This document shows, one piece after another, positions 46,001 through 56,110 of a stretch of DNA of 64,000 nt (its first letter is position 1; each line of letters opens with the position of its first letter). Source of the stretch: Thereva unica (taxonomy: Eukaryota > Arthropoda > Insecta > Diptera > Therevidae); NCBI GenBank assembly GCA_949987705.1, contig OX465286.1:9179959-9243958 (forward strand), read 5' to 3'. The notes below the pieces were generated by a model that saw nothing but the letters and a program-made list of their open reading frames with translations, searched no databases and had not been told where the DNA came from. The translations under genes and the position numbers were made by a program.

Positions 46001-49000
46001 TATTAAGTTAAGCCTTTAATTTTCAATTAGTCCAGCTTATCGCTGGAACCAATTAGACGGGGACTACGCAAGGATATACTGCTGTACTTGTAATTTTTAG
46101 CCACAATAACCTATAATTAATTATTATTTAAGATCGATCGTGCATCTGCTGGTAATGTTAAACGAAGCAAGGCAGAAATGGAAGCCGATAAGGAAACTGA
46201 AGACGAATTTGGTTATACGCAAGGTAATGTAACATTGAATTTTTTAATTAAATTAATTTTAATTGTATTGTGGCAAAAATTTTAAGCTAAAATAAAAAAG
46301 CGATATGGAAACATGGGATCAGTACATAAAACTGAAGTGATACGTCAGCTCAATACACCATTGGGTCTAGCATTAGCTGGTCATAAAGATAAGACAAAAA
46401 TGTGCTGTATTGTTGCTGGTGTTAATCCCGCGGGTGTAGCTGCAACGGCTAACCTAAAAGCTGGCGATGAAATATTAGAAATTAATGGAAATGTTTTACA
46501 AAATCGATGCCATTTAAATTCATCGGTTATATTTAAATCATTACCGGGTGAGAAAATGGTTTTTGTTGTATTGCGGTAAGTTGTAGCGCATCTTTTAATA
46601 TACTCATAGTATTTATTTATTTTTTTGAATAGAACCAACAACTTGAAGTCACTTTCTGTTAAGCCTGTCGATAAATTTGCTGCTGTCGTTGATCCAGTAT
46701 GTTAATACACTTTTTTTTTAAATCTTTTAATTGTTATTAAAAAAATTTCAGACTGAATACCTATTTACTTCCTATAAAAATGTAAGAGGTGTACAAATAC
46801 AAAAGACTGGCGTCAGCCTTGGAATAATGGTGATCGCAGGAAAGCATTCGGAAGTTGGCAATGGTATTTTTATATCAGATCTGCAGGATGGCTCTAATGC
46901 TGAATTGGTATAATATGATTTAACAAAATTAAACAAATTATAAATATAATTGATTAATTAATTGCCTTTAGGCTGGCCTTCAAATTGGTGAAATGATTTT
47001 AGCAATTAATAAAGATATTCTTGTTGAGGCCGATTATGATTCAGTAAGTACTAAGTTTTTTTCTAACTATGATCATAAAGGTTTGTTCACACATAGGCTG
47101 TTGGTCTACTAAGAAGAGCGGAAGGTGTAGTTAACTTAGTTGTCGCTAATCTACAAAGTGAAGAGCAATTAGCAGAAAAGGAGAAAGCCGAAAAGGCAAA
47201 GGAGGAAAAGAAGGCGGGTAAGATATGGATTGGATATATGTATATACAGGTAACCCCCCCCCCCAAGAACACGGTACTCGAAGAACACGAGTTTCGAAGA
47301 ACACGTATACCTTCCCCCGAATTAGATTTTTGTAAAAATTGTTCAAGCCGTTTTTTAGTTTAAGCAACAAAAGTGATTTTTGTACCTGCACGATATCGCC
47401 CGAACCATAAAAGATATCGACTTAGTTAAGGTGCCGCCGTTCGAAGAGTATTAACCAAAATATGATCTGAAAAGATTTTCATAAAATTCGGTCGAGCCGT
47501 TTTTTGTTTGTTTAAACGACGTTCGTGATTTTTGTACCTGCACGATACCGCGCGAACCAACAACTATATCGACTTTTTTGAGGTGTGCCGAAAGAGTAAT
47601 ATTAACGAAAAAATGCCCTGAAAAAATTTCATAACATTCGGTCGGGCCATTTTTTGTTTAAAATGGAAAAACTTCAGATAAGTGTCAGAAAGACCTTAAA
47701 TTGGATAAGTTTTGCTAATATCTAAATAACTCGATGGAATGGGGAACGGGGAATTGTTTTCTACGCGTGATACAGTTTCAGGAAATTGCTGTTCATCCCG
47801 GGATTTCCAGTAGCTATCGCAAAATTTGTTCGTTTTGGTCAAGTCTGACAAGTACTTTACATTGATTTGTAAGGAAATTCAAAGTCTAGTTAGGTAATGT
47901 TGTACGGAAAAATAAAGTCTGTATGGCGTTGCTGAAAAAGAAGAAGAAGACAAGAAGAAGTTAGCGAGAAGTCGAGAGTTGAGTTGCTTTTATAGTTTTG
48001 TGTTAGAGAGAAAATATTTTATAAGCCAAGTTTGTAATGTTTTAAAAATAAATTGATATAACAGACTCACAGAAATCAGAAGTGGGATTAGGATCGTTTA
48101 AGAAAAAATATTATTAATAGTGTGGAAGGTGAGGATTACTCAGATATTTTAAGATTGTTCTTGCCTGGATTCATCATTGCGGGAAACACGTTGTTTTCAA
48201 TAACCTCGTACAAAGCGAGCGAATTAACAATAAAATTACGGGAATACGGCTTGCCAACTTCTGGCTGTAAGCAAAAGAAATACAATAGATTACGCAATTT
48301 CCTGATGGCGAACGAAGAAAGGGAGGATATGCCCAGCGCTTCAAACGTGGTAGCGCCTTCAAGCGATGTGGTTCCGTCATACGATAGAAGATACATCCTT
48401 GAGATCCTAAATGAATTTCATGGAGAAATACACGAAAATGTCCAGCTGTTTATTGAACAAATTACGGAAATTCAAAGAATTTATCAAATCCCGGAAATGG
48501 AGATGAAGCTAATAGTAATTAACAAGTTGAAGGGAAAGGCAGCACGTTGGTTCCATAGTAAGTCCATTCATATTTCAATTAATTTACAATCACTTTTAAG
48601 CGAATTAGCAAAGATGTATGACTGTAAGCCAAGCAAGTATCGAATACGTAAAATCTTTGAAGAAAGAATATGGAAATTTGATGAACCATTTGCCGAATAC
48701 TTCCACGACAAATTATGTTTAGCGAATGGATTAAAATACGAAGATGAGGAAATCATCGAAGCTTTGATAGATGGGTTTAAAGATAAAAGATTGGAAGACC
48801 AAGCAAAAATCATGAACTTTACAAAAACCAACGATTTATTAAAAGCATTTGCTTCAATTTCAAAGGTAAAACCTAACGTCAATAGAGTAAATACAACAAA
48901 GCAAAAAGTGAATCATAACACTTACAACAATATTACAAATGATAAAAGATGTTTTAATTGCGGTTTACGTGGACACATCACTAATGAATGCAGAAGACCT

Positions 49001-52000
49001 AAGAGGAAACCAGGCTCATGTTATAGGTGTGGCAGTGAGGATCACATAATTTCTAACTGTCCCAATCATAGCAGACAAGATCATCGACCAACGATGTCAT
49101 CAGCAGCAATCAACACAATAGAAAAGGAAGATGATTCGACTGAGTTTATACGAAAGGTAGGTGTCTACCTACTTAACAATTCCAACACACTTATTGAAAA
49201 TTATTTAGATTCTACAATAGATAGTGGTAGTCCAATATCGTTAATAAAAGAAAAATTTGTTCGGGATTATGAAAAGCCAACAGATAATAGACTATTTTCA
49301 GGCATAAATAAATCAAAACTTGTAATCTTAGGCCAGACACATTTACATATTAATATTTTTAATAGAGTGAGATTATTTAAATTTGTTGTAGTTCACGATG
49401 ATACAATGAACAGTGACATTATTATTGGTAGAGATATTTTGAACAAATTAAAAGTAAAAATGATTATTGACGAAGAGGACGATTTCCAAAGTGAAATCTT
49501 AAATATTGATGTTGTAAATGAAGATGTTTTAGAAATAAATTTTGGACAAAAAGATAATTATCAATTAGAAGAAGATATTAAGTTTGAAATTACAAATTAT
49601 GTTAAAGAGGTTAAAGAGATTAGAGAACCAAGGATTCGATGCGAGATGAAGATAGTGTTAGAAAAGGAAGAATATTTTACATCAAAACCCCGTAGATTGT
49701 CTTATGCCGAAAGAGATGAACTGTCAAAAATTTTGAATGAGTTAATTGAAAAAAACATAATCAGACATAGTAATTCTCCATTTTGTTCTCCAATAGTGCT
49801 TGTTAGAAAGAAAAATAATACGGGCTACAGATTATGCGTTGATTTTAGAAAGTTAAACGGAATAACTTTACGAGATAATTACCCTCTTCCAGTAATCGAA
49901 GATATAATTGATAAATTATCTAATAAATGTTTCTATACACTCATTGACTTAAAGTCCGGTTTTCACCATGTGTTTATGGCTGAGGAGTCTATAAAATATA
50001 CAAGTTTTATTACATCATTAGGTCAATACGAATATCAGAAAATGCCTTTCGGTCTAAAAAATGCACCAGGTGTTTTTCAAAGGTATGTAGAAACTATATT
50101 CAAGGATCTAATTGCTCGTAATAAAGTGGTCATTTATATTGACGATATATTGATCATGAGTAGTACAGTTGAGGAACATAAACAAACTTTTAAACTAGTT
50201 CTAAAAACCTTGTCTGAAAATAAATTAGAGATGAATTTGAGTAAATGCAAGTTCTTTTATACGAATATAGAATTCTTAGGGTACAAAATTAATTATGAAG
50301 GAGTTAGGCCCAGCTCAAATAATATTAAAGCAATTATTGACTATCCGATTCCGAAGAATTTGAGGGAATTACAAAGATTTATAGGAATGTGCTCATACTT
50401 TCGGAAATTTATTGTAGACTTTGTCCATTTGACTAAACCACTTCAAGATATGTTAAAGAAAGGAACGGAGTTTAAATTCGGTAGGGAACAGTTATTAGCT
50501 TTCGAAAACTTGAAAAACAAATTACTAGAGAGACCAGTTCTATCCATATTTTCACCTAATGCTCATACTGAATTGCATTGTGATGGTAGTGCCGTTGGCT
50601 TCGGTGCTATACTATTACAGAGTAAGGAGGATAAAAAATTACATCCTATATTTTTCTTCTCGAAAAGAACATCAGAACAGGAGAGTAAATATCATTCTTA
50701 TGAGCTAGAGACACTGGCAATAGTACATGCGTTACGTAGATTTAGAATTTATCTTTTAGGAAGGAAATTTAAAATAGTTACTGACTGTAATGCATTGGCC
50801 TTGACATTAAAGAAACAAATCATTAATCCACGAATTAGTAGATGGGTATTAGAGATGTCTGAATATGATTATGAGATTGAACATAGACCAGGTAATCGAA
50901 TGCAGCATGTCGATGCGTTAAGTAGGTCATTACCTATTCTAATATTGGAAGAAAATACATTTGAACAAAATCTCGCAATTTGTCAAAACACCGATCTAAC
51001 ACTTAATAAATTACGATCTAAACTTGAAAAAGCGGAAGACAAGTTTTTCGAGTTACGAAACGGACTGATATATAGAAAAATCGATAAAGGTAGGATTAGG
51101 TTTTATGTGCCACAAAGTATGGAAAAACAGATTTTAAAAGTTTGTCATGATGATTACGGTCATTTTGGTAAGGACAAAACTATAGATATTATAAATCGAA
51201 CATATTGGTTCCCTGAAATGACAAGAAAAGTAAAGGAATATATACAGGCATGTCCTAAATGTGCTTCATTTAATATACCCACTGGAAAGTTGGAAGGATT
51301 TTTGCATCCCATCCCTAAGGGTGACAAACCGTTCGAGTGTGTTCACATAGATTTTTTCGGACCATTAGAACCAACTAGATCCAAAAAGAAATTCATTCTA
51401 GTCATAATAGATGCGTTTAGTAAATTTATCAAACTCTATGCTACTAAAACACAAACTACAGAAGAAACCATTAAATGCTTAGATCACTATTTCAGTTATT
51501 ATAGTCGTCCAGTTAGGTTAGTGAGCGATAGAGGTACATGTTTCACCTCTTCGAAATTTTCCGAATATATGAGGAGTCAGAATATACAGCATACATTAGT
51601 AGCTAGCGGATGTCCAAGAGCCAATGGACAAGTGGAAAGGGTTAATAGAATTATTCGTCCATTGATATCCAAATTGATTAACTTTGAAAAGAATATTCAT
51701 TGGGATGATACATTGGTTAGAGTAGAGCATGCGATCAATAATTCAGTTCAGAAAAGTACGAAAGAAACTCCTAGTAGATTACTTTTTGGTGTAAACCAAC
51801 GAGGGGAAGTCAACGATAACATTAAAGAATATCTGGAAAGCTTCGTTTATGAGGATGATAGTAACGACTTAGAAGAAATAAGAGCCAAAGCAGAAAAAAA
51901 TATTAAACGAGCTCAGGAGCAAAATGTAGAATATTTTAATCGGAAAAGAAAATCTCCACTCGAGTATAAACAAGGAGATTTAGTAATGATTAGTAATGTT

Positions 52001-54401
52001 GATACAACCCCAGCGGTTAATAAAAAATTTATTCCACGATATAGAGGGCCATATGTAGTTCAGAAAGTTTTGGACAGAGATCGATATTTGCTAAAAGACG
52101 TCGAAGGTTTTCAAATTACGCAAAGACCCTTTGAAGGTATTTTTGATGTTTCTCGTATGAAACCATGGTTCTATTAAACGCTATATTTTACTAAAAATTT
52201 AAGAAGACAAGAATTATAATAATTTTGTTTTGATTTCATGTTGTTTGTTAACAAGAAAAGGAAATTTTGATAAAAATTTGAAGCTTAAGTTAAGTTACTT
52301 AATTATTTTTGATCCTGTAAGAAGTAATGAATTGTAATGAATTGAATTTCAATTATGTTATTATAATGTATTGTGACTTTATTATGTTAATTTCCTGTAA
52401 AATGGCTAAAAAGAGAAAGCAACTCAAATTTGTCTTAAATGTTTAACTAGACTGGCTAAATAATCGTAAACTTAAAAAAAAAATAAAATAGAAACTGTAA
52501 GGTAGACTTATATGGACTTTGTATGAAGAAATTGAGTGCTTTAGAGAATTACGATGAATTACCATTATGGAAATTATGAATTTTATGTACTATTTATGGA
52601 AATTATGATAATTATGTACTATTATGTCCAAATTCCAAATTATGTCTAATTAGCCACTTATAATTAAGTTATGAACAATAATTAAATTGTATCCAAAAGG
52701 AACAAAATAATGTTATGATAATTTTAAGAGAAATTGTTAGAGCAAGAATTTAATGTCATGTTAGATTCGAGGCCGAATCAATTGCAGGATGGCCGAACTG
52801 TAAGGAAATTCAAAGTCTAGTTAGGTAATGTTGTACGGAAAAATAAAGTCTGTATGGCGTTGCTGAAAAAGAAGAAGAAGACAAGAAGAAGTTAGCGAGA
52901 AGTCGAGAGTTGAGTTGCTTTTATAGTTTTGTGTTAGAGAGAAAATATTTTATAAGCCAAGTTTGTAATGTTTTAAAAATAAATTGATATAACAGACTCA
53001 CAGATTAGTTTTGCTAATAATCTCCAGAAAGCTTTGAAATTTCCAAATGAAGTCATTCGCTTCCCAATGTATTAACGGGGCGCTTCAACACGCTCAATAC
53101 GAATTCGAACACCCGCGCTTTAGTGTAGCGAACGAAATACGAAGAAAATGGTTGTTTGCGCTAACGTTCAGGAAAAACTAATTCTCTTGAAAAATCTTGT
53201 TGATTTACCAACTATTATAGTTATTTGAACTAGCGCTTCTCTCAGGATTGCTTTGTCAGCAGTTCTGATACTAGTCAATCTTCTACTAGTGCTAAACGTA
53301 TAACTATTTTGTAAGAAGTCAGTTTATTCCATCTTCGTTCATCATACTGGGAAGTTAATCGTGTGGACCGAAGGGGTCAAATCCACATACCAACTAGTTA
53401 GTTTTATATCTAACAAAAACCAAGTCTCGAACAACACGGTTTCAAAAAACACGGAACCAATTAATCGTGTTCTTCGGGGGTTTACTGTATATAAAAAAAT
53501 AATAGCGCAACTCTTGCATATTTATAATTTTATTTAGCACCACCACCAGAGCCGGAAAAGCCGCAAGATCCAGCAACAGCTGAAATAAAAACTAATAAAA
53601 AGACTTTAATTGAAATAAAAGCAGAAAAGAAGCCATTGGGATGCCTTGTAGCTGGTGGAAAAGACACATTAGTGACGGTATAGCTATATACGCCCCCGTA
53701 AATATATGTGCACAAATTAAAAACAAAAATATTGTTTTTATTTATAGACGGGCGTTGTAATAACTCATATTGTACCAGATGGAGTATTCGGAACCGATAA
53801 ACGTTTACAAATCTATGATCAAATTTTAGAATTTAATGGTACTCCGTTAAATGCAGCTGAAATGTCTGGATTAAAATGCAGCCAATGGTTCTTTTTACCC
53901 TATGAAAAGGTGACTATTAATGCTATTAATTTTCAGATAAAATAACAATATATTCCGTTTATTATTAGGTAACTCTTATGGTATGGAGAAATGATCCGCC
54001 AGAAATTGAAACACATAATATTGAAGTAACAAAGAAACCTGGAAAGGATTTTGGTTTATCATTACAAGGAAATTGCCGAGGTGTTGTTATAAGAGAGATT
54101 GTAAGTAAAATCGATAATCTATTATAATAAGAGACAATGGCCCATTTGGTGGTACCCAATCCTCTATACCTGTCTTTTATAATCCACATAATCTGTAATT
54201 GTATGTATTATACTATTTTAGACCCCAGCTGGATATGCTGATATTGAAAATAAAATGCAGAAAGGCGATATCATTCGTAAATTAAATGACGAGGTTCTAG
54301 AAGGCGTATCGTTCGAGGGATGCATGGCATTATTCCGTGCATTAACTGGAAAAATAGTTTTTGAAATTGCACGACCAAAGCCAACCTGCAGAACTAAATA
54401 A
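40064..54401 (+). CDS. inaD: InaD phototransduction scaffold, five PDZ domains, 16 coding exons
   Basis: Exons: 40064-40094, 40324-40394, 42266-42355, 42430-42552, 42616-42715, 42783-42922, 46133-46223, 46287-46575, 46633-46696, 46752-46907, 46972-47043, 47097-47217, 53538-53677, 53748-53909, 53969-54100, 54222-54401. The 1962 nt stay in frame and give 653 aa, close to fly InaD (674). PDZ carboxylate loops are visible as FGICLV (PDZ1, about 20), LGLALAG (PDZ2), LGIMVIAG (PDZ3), LGCLVAGG (PDZ4) and FGLSLQG (PDZ5, about 578). Diagnostic fly InaD stretches recur, such as ADKETEDEFGYT, GIFISDL..GSNAEL and PATAEIK.NKK. In flies InaD tethers TRP, PLC-beta and eye PKC in rhabdomeres. A Lys/Glu-rich linker (exon 12) separates PDZ3 and PDZ4. 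Introns 2, 6 and 12 are inflated by LINEs and a nested LTR retrotransposon. AATAAA follows the stop at about 54436. Confidence 0.95.
40600..41890 (+). pseudogene. Degraded LINE reverse transcriptase in inaD intron 2
   Basis: Broken frames match a non-LTR RT: NYRGIAILSMIPKLFEKLVYNKI, ITSGIPQGSHLAPLLFNIIISNL, then LFYSDDLKIYI (decayed YADD, about 41190), LGVVLDNKLNF, and a C-terminal block to about 41880. Multiple stops and frameshifts: old copy. Confidence 0.8.
41975..42200. repeat. hAT-like relic
   Basis: Begins cagggccggcg, typical of hAT ends, and contains gcgcccggtgcagtat near 42000 and gcgcccggtgcaagta near 42175. No matching right end found. Confidence 0.3.
42990..44150 (-). pseudogene. 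R1/I-superfamily LINE fragment with RNase H, in inaD intron 6
   Basis: On the minus strand: GIVRPILLYGVLVGWPTLSK and LNKLQKVQRCAELGITGALRSTPTDALNFVLYLLPLN (RT thumb, 43655-43936), followed by broken RNase H pieces with LVWVPGH(R)NIEGNCKADELA near 43100-43150. Several frameshifts; antisense to inaD. Confidence 0.8.
44160..44850. repeat. Intronic DNA with a short duplicated block
   Basis: gcaaataacgaatttatgatca (44572) recurs as gcaaataacggatttatgatca (44697), about 125 bases apart; aaatggccgc occurs near 44168 and 44609. No coding. Confidence 0.5.
44851..45018 (+). repeat. Second copy of the 38755 repeat
   Basis: Starts catgtctgatattaggcaac and follows the first copy closely; a solo 3' end with no LINE body attached. 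Confidence 0.75.
45019..45639. other. inaD intron 6 spacer
   Basis: No recognised feature. Confidence 0.4.
45640..45945. repeat. Dispersed repeat, family J copy 3
   Basis: Shares ttatttctggaggaaaaact and aaaattttatcaaaagc with copies 1 and 2; its right end (gggtctagcacaccaggctt) is the inverted complement of the left end of copy 1, so J is an inverted-repeat element. Confidence 0.65.
47335..47670. repeat. Tandem repeat of about 150 bp inside the pogo-like element
   Basis: The motif gtgatttttgtacctgcacgata occurs at 47373 and again at 47525, and the aattcggtcg-gccgtttttt segment at 47489 and 47639, giving a diverged unit of about 150 bp in about two copies. Confidence 0.7.
47868..48071 (+). 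repeat. 5' LTR of the gypsy-type element
   Basis: 204 bp, TG...CA ends, the same length as the 3' LTR with no difference seen. Contains an AATAAA-type signal shortly after its start (aaaaataaagtc) and a GAA-rich tract. Confidence 0.95.
48072..48121 (+). promoter_or_regulatory. Primer-binding-site region
   Basis: Within a few bases of the 5' LTR end, tcagaagtgggatt matches the reverse complement of the acceptor and T arm of tRNA-Leu (known family sequence recalled, not searched). It begins inside the acceptor stem rather than with the usual TGG. Confidence 0.6.
48122..52177 (+). CDS. gag-pol: Fused gag-pol polyprotein of the gypsy-type retrotransposon
   Basis: Uninterrupted 1351-codon frame counted from a GTG at 48122; the first in-frame ATG is codon 62 (48305), so the true start is unclear. 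Domains in order: a SAP-like helix-loop near residues 32-61 (ASELTIKLREYGLPTSG), capsid-like gag, two CX2CX4HX4C zinc knuckles (277-290, 300-313), aspartic protease with DSG (367-369), reverse transcriptase with YIDD (672-675), RNase H with catalytic-type acids (Asp821, Glu861/863, Asp888, Asp931), and integrase with the HHCC finger (His1009, His1014, Cys1044, Cys1047) and DDE triad (Asp1077, Asp1136, Glu1172). The order protease-RT-RNaseH-integrase is that of Ty3/gypsy. No env. Two knuckles resemble the mag-type lineage, but lineage is an inference. Confidence 0.95.
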   Translation: MEGEDYSDILRLFLPGFIIAGNTLFSITSYKASELTIKLREYGLPTSGCKQKKYNRLRNFLMANEEREDMPSASNVVAPSSDVVPSYDRRYILEILNEFHGEIHENVQLFIEQITEIQRIYQIPEMEMKLIVINKLKGKAARWFHSKSIHISINLQSLLSELAKMYDCKPSKYRIRKIFEERIWKFDEPFAEYFHDKLCLANGLKYEDEEIIEALIDGFKDKRLEDQAKIMNFTKTNDLLKAFASISKVKPNVNRVNTTKQKVNHNTYNNITNDKRCFNCGLRGHITNECRRPKRKPGSCYRCGSEDHIISNCPNHSRQDHRPTMSSAAINTIEKEDDSTEFIRKVGVYLLNNSNTLIENYLDSTIDSGSPISLIKEKFVRDYEKPTDNRLFSGINKSKLVILGQTHLHINIFNRVRLFKFVVVHDDTMNSDIIIGRDILNKLKVKMIIDEEDDFQSEILNIDVVNEDVLEINFGQKDNYQLEEDIKFEITNYVKEVKEIREPRIRCEMKIVLEKEEYFTSKPRRLSYAERDELSKILNELIEKNIIRHSNSPFCSPIVLVRKKNNTGYRLCVDFRKLNGITLRDNYPLPVIEDIIDKLSNKCFYTLIDLKSGFHHVFMAEESIKYTSFITSLGQYEYQKMPFGLKNAPGVFQRYVETIFKDLIARNKVVIYIDDILIMSSTVEEHKQTFKLVLKTLSENKLEMNLSKCKFFYTNIEFLGYKINYEGVRPSSNNIKAIIDYPIPKNLRELQRFIGMCSYFRKFIVDFVHLTKPLQDMLKKGTEFKFGREQLLAFENLKNKLLERPVLSIFSPNAHTELHCDGSAVGFGAILLQSKEDKKLHPIFFFSKRTSEQESKYHSYELETLAIVHALRRFRIYLLGRKFKIVTDCNALALTLKKQIINPRISRWVLEMSEYDYEIEHRPGNRMQHVDALSRSLPILILEENTFEQNLAICQNTDLTLNKLRSKLEKAEDKFFELRNGLIYRKIDKGRIRFYVPQSMEKQILKVCHDDYGHFGKDKTIDIINRTYWFPEMTRKVKEYIQACPKCASFNIPTGKLEGFLHPIPKGDKPFECVHIDFFGPLEPTRSKKKFILVIIDAFSKFIKLYATKTQTTEETIKCLDHYFSYYSRPVRLVSDRGTCFTSSKFSEYMRSQNIQHTLVASGCPRANGQVERVNRIIRPLISKLINFEKNIHWDDTLVRVEHAINNSVQKSTKETPSRLLFGVNQRGEVNDNIKEYLESFVYEDDSNDLEEIRAKAEKNIKRAQEQNVEYFNRKRKSPLEYKQGDLVMISNVDTTPAVNKKFIPRYRGPYVVQKVLDRDRYLLKDVEGFQITQRPFEGIFDVSRMKPWFY
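52799..53002 (+). repeat. 3' LTR of the gypsy-type element
   Basis: 204 bp, matches the 5' LTR throughout. No clear polypurine tract lies directly upstream; instead a tRNA-Leu-like stretch ends a few bases before it. Confidence 0.95.
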
Positions 54402-55500
54402 ATTTATTAATATGTAGCTAGTTTGTGCAAACCAAATAAAATAATAATAATAAATCTGTTCAGTAAATGTCTTTTTTTTATTGACTTTGTGAGATTAAGG
54501 TGAAGGGCTGCCTCCAGGGGGACCAGAGGACGCATCGCGTGACGCATCGTGACGCGTTTTTTTTTTGCCGCAACTCGTGTACCTTGTGTTCAGTGGTTAT
54601 TTCGTCGGGTGTGACGGATGCCTAAAGCCATACTGTGGAATTTAGAAAGCTTAACAGTGATCTTATCTGCGCGATATCGCGATAGCCCACTTTTTCCATT
54701 CCAAAACTCTAATTTATAATTGAAGGCTGTCAATTCGTGTAATTGTAGGAATGACCAGCCGGTATATGGCACCTGCAGTGATATGGTGATTGAACAAACT
54801 CTAGTGCACTTAATTAAGACAAAAGTGATGCCCTCGCTCATTGCCGTAGTAGAGAAACGGCAGGCATGACAAGATGCATAACAGGGATGACAGCGCTGTA
54901 TAAGGTGTAACAAGAGATTGAGCGCTTTTCGGGAATGAAGCTCGCAAGGTCAAAATAACACGTTAACAGCAGAGATGCAGATGAGTTGTAAAAGCGAGAT
55001 AACACTCACATATACACATAAACTGCTGAATTGGTTTCCCTTACACCACTGACCTAATGTACTAAGTACAGGTGTGCAGATGAGAGGAGTAACTGCCACT
55101 TGTCCAAGGCGACGGACTTGAAAGGTATATAACGCATTGTTGGTGGTGATTTTCAAGCTGTAAACTTCAAACGAAGCGAAAGAGTATACTCGTATGTACT
55201 CGTATATGTCTTTTAAACGGTAATTACACCCAGCTATGGCACGACAATATTCACTGAGAGAGTTTAGGTGCAGAAGTGGTCAAACCAAAAAAAAAAACAA
55301 TAAGTTGTCTCGTACCAGTGCCAACCACTTTGAACCCTGAATTTCTTGTAATTGTAAGAAGAGCTTCAAAGGTTGTGTGATAACGTTCTGTCCGACAGAA
55401 TTCACATAACGAGCATCTCTCCAAAGAATTCTATATCATTCCCCCCAACAAATTTCTGACTACGCCCCTGAAAGATTGACAGTGATTAAAATAATATGGA
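54402..55500. other. Gene-free spacer after inaD
   Basis: inaD 3' UTR with AATAAA to about 54470, then DNA with gacgcatcg repeats near 54528-54555. A 107-codon minus-strand frame (54590-54913) has no recognised domain. Confidence 0.4.
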
Positions 55501-56110
55501 TTGTTCATGTTGAACGAAGTACGTAATGGAACGGAACTCGGGAAGATAGTGCTCTTCGGAAAATAGCGACAGGAAAAAGGAGACTAGGATGGTATAAGAA
55601 AAGGCCGGGGACTTGGCTGGACAAGGTGCAAAACCGCACGCTCTCAAACTTATTGGTGATAGCGCGCCAATTGCTCTTCAATAGATTCGTTAAGCCACCA
55701 GCGCAGCTCTTGCAAAATTTTATCGCTTTTATCATAATAACTGCTCCGCTGAAATAAGTAACCTCCACGGCAATATTTCTGCTGCAACACAAGACTGGCC
55801 CGCTCGGCTCACCCTCACAGTTTACAGGCCTTATCTTTGCGCGCACACTCCGATTTAGAAATTCGTTTATAACAAGAACAACTTGCTGCTTAAACTATTT
55901 CTTATGAAGTTAGATTAGCATTAATTTTACTTTATTTTGTTTTTTTTTTAATTGGTTATTATAATATAATGAATTTTTAGTTTGTGGAACAACCTTCCAA
56001 AGTCAGTTTTCCCGAACTCATAGAACACCCAAGACTTCAAACGCAAGGTTCATATCGCCATTTCCACCAACATCCCCTGACTACCCCTAACCTATTCTAT
56101 CCTTCTCTCT
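55501..56110 (+). pseudogene. Degraded LINE C-terminal fragment
   Basis: LDKVQNRTLKLIGDSAP and IDSLSH-like pieces (55615-55700), NISAATQDWPAR (about 55770), then after an AT-rich break VEQPSKVSFPELIEHPRLQTQGSYRHFHQHP (55980-56085). Matches the C-terminal block of the LINE at 38225-38600. Confidence 0.7.

Larger units (their letters stand above)
47868..53002 (+). mobile_element. Intact Ty3/gypsy-type LTR retrotransposon in inaD intron 12
   Basis: Two 204-bp LTRs (47868-48071 and 52799-53002) begin TG and end CA and look identical by eye. The 4-bp target duplication GATT is at 47864-47867 and 53003-53006. A primer-binding-like site just after the 5' LTR (tcagaagtgggatt) matches the complement of the 3' arm of insect tRNA-Leu. 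Between the LTRs lies one long gag-pol frame and no env-like frame. Same-strand orientation with inaD means its LTR poly(A) signals could affect the host transcript. Confidence 0.96.
47247..53487. mobile_element. Pogo/Tigger-like non-autonomous DNA element, split by the LTR retrotransposon
   Basis: Ends are inverted repeats: left cagGtaacccc...aagaacacg, right the complement of cagtaaacccccgaagaacacg, flanked by TA on both sides (47245-47246 and 53488-53489). The cagtnaacccccg start and TA duplication are typical of pogo/Tigger elements. Without the retrotransposon and its duplication the element is about 1.1 kb with no transposase frame. GAAGAACACG-like motifs repeat at both ends. Confidence 0.8.

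Noticed and set aside
48136..48882. Minus-strand frames over the gag region
   Set aside because: Shadows of the gag-pol frame.
54590..54913. 107-codon minus-strand frame
   Set aside because: Cys-rich by chance; no domain pattern and no supporting neighbours.
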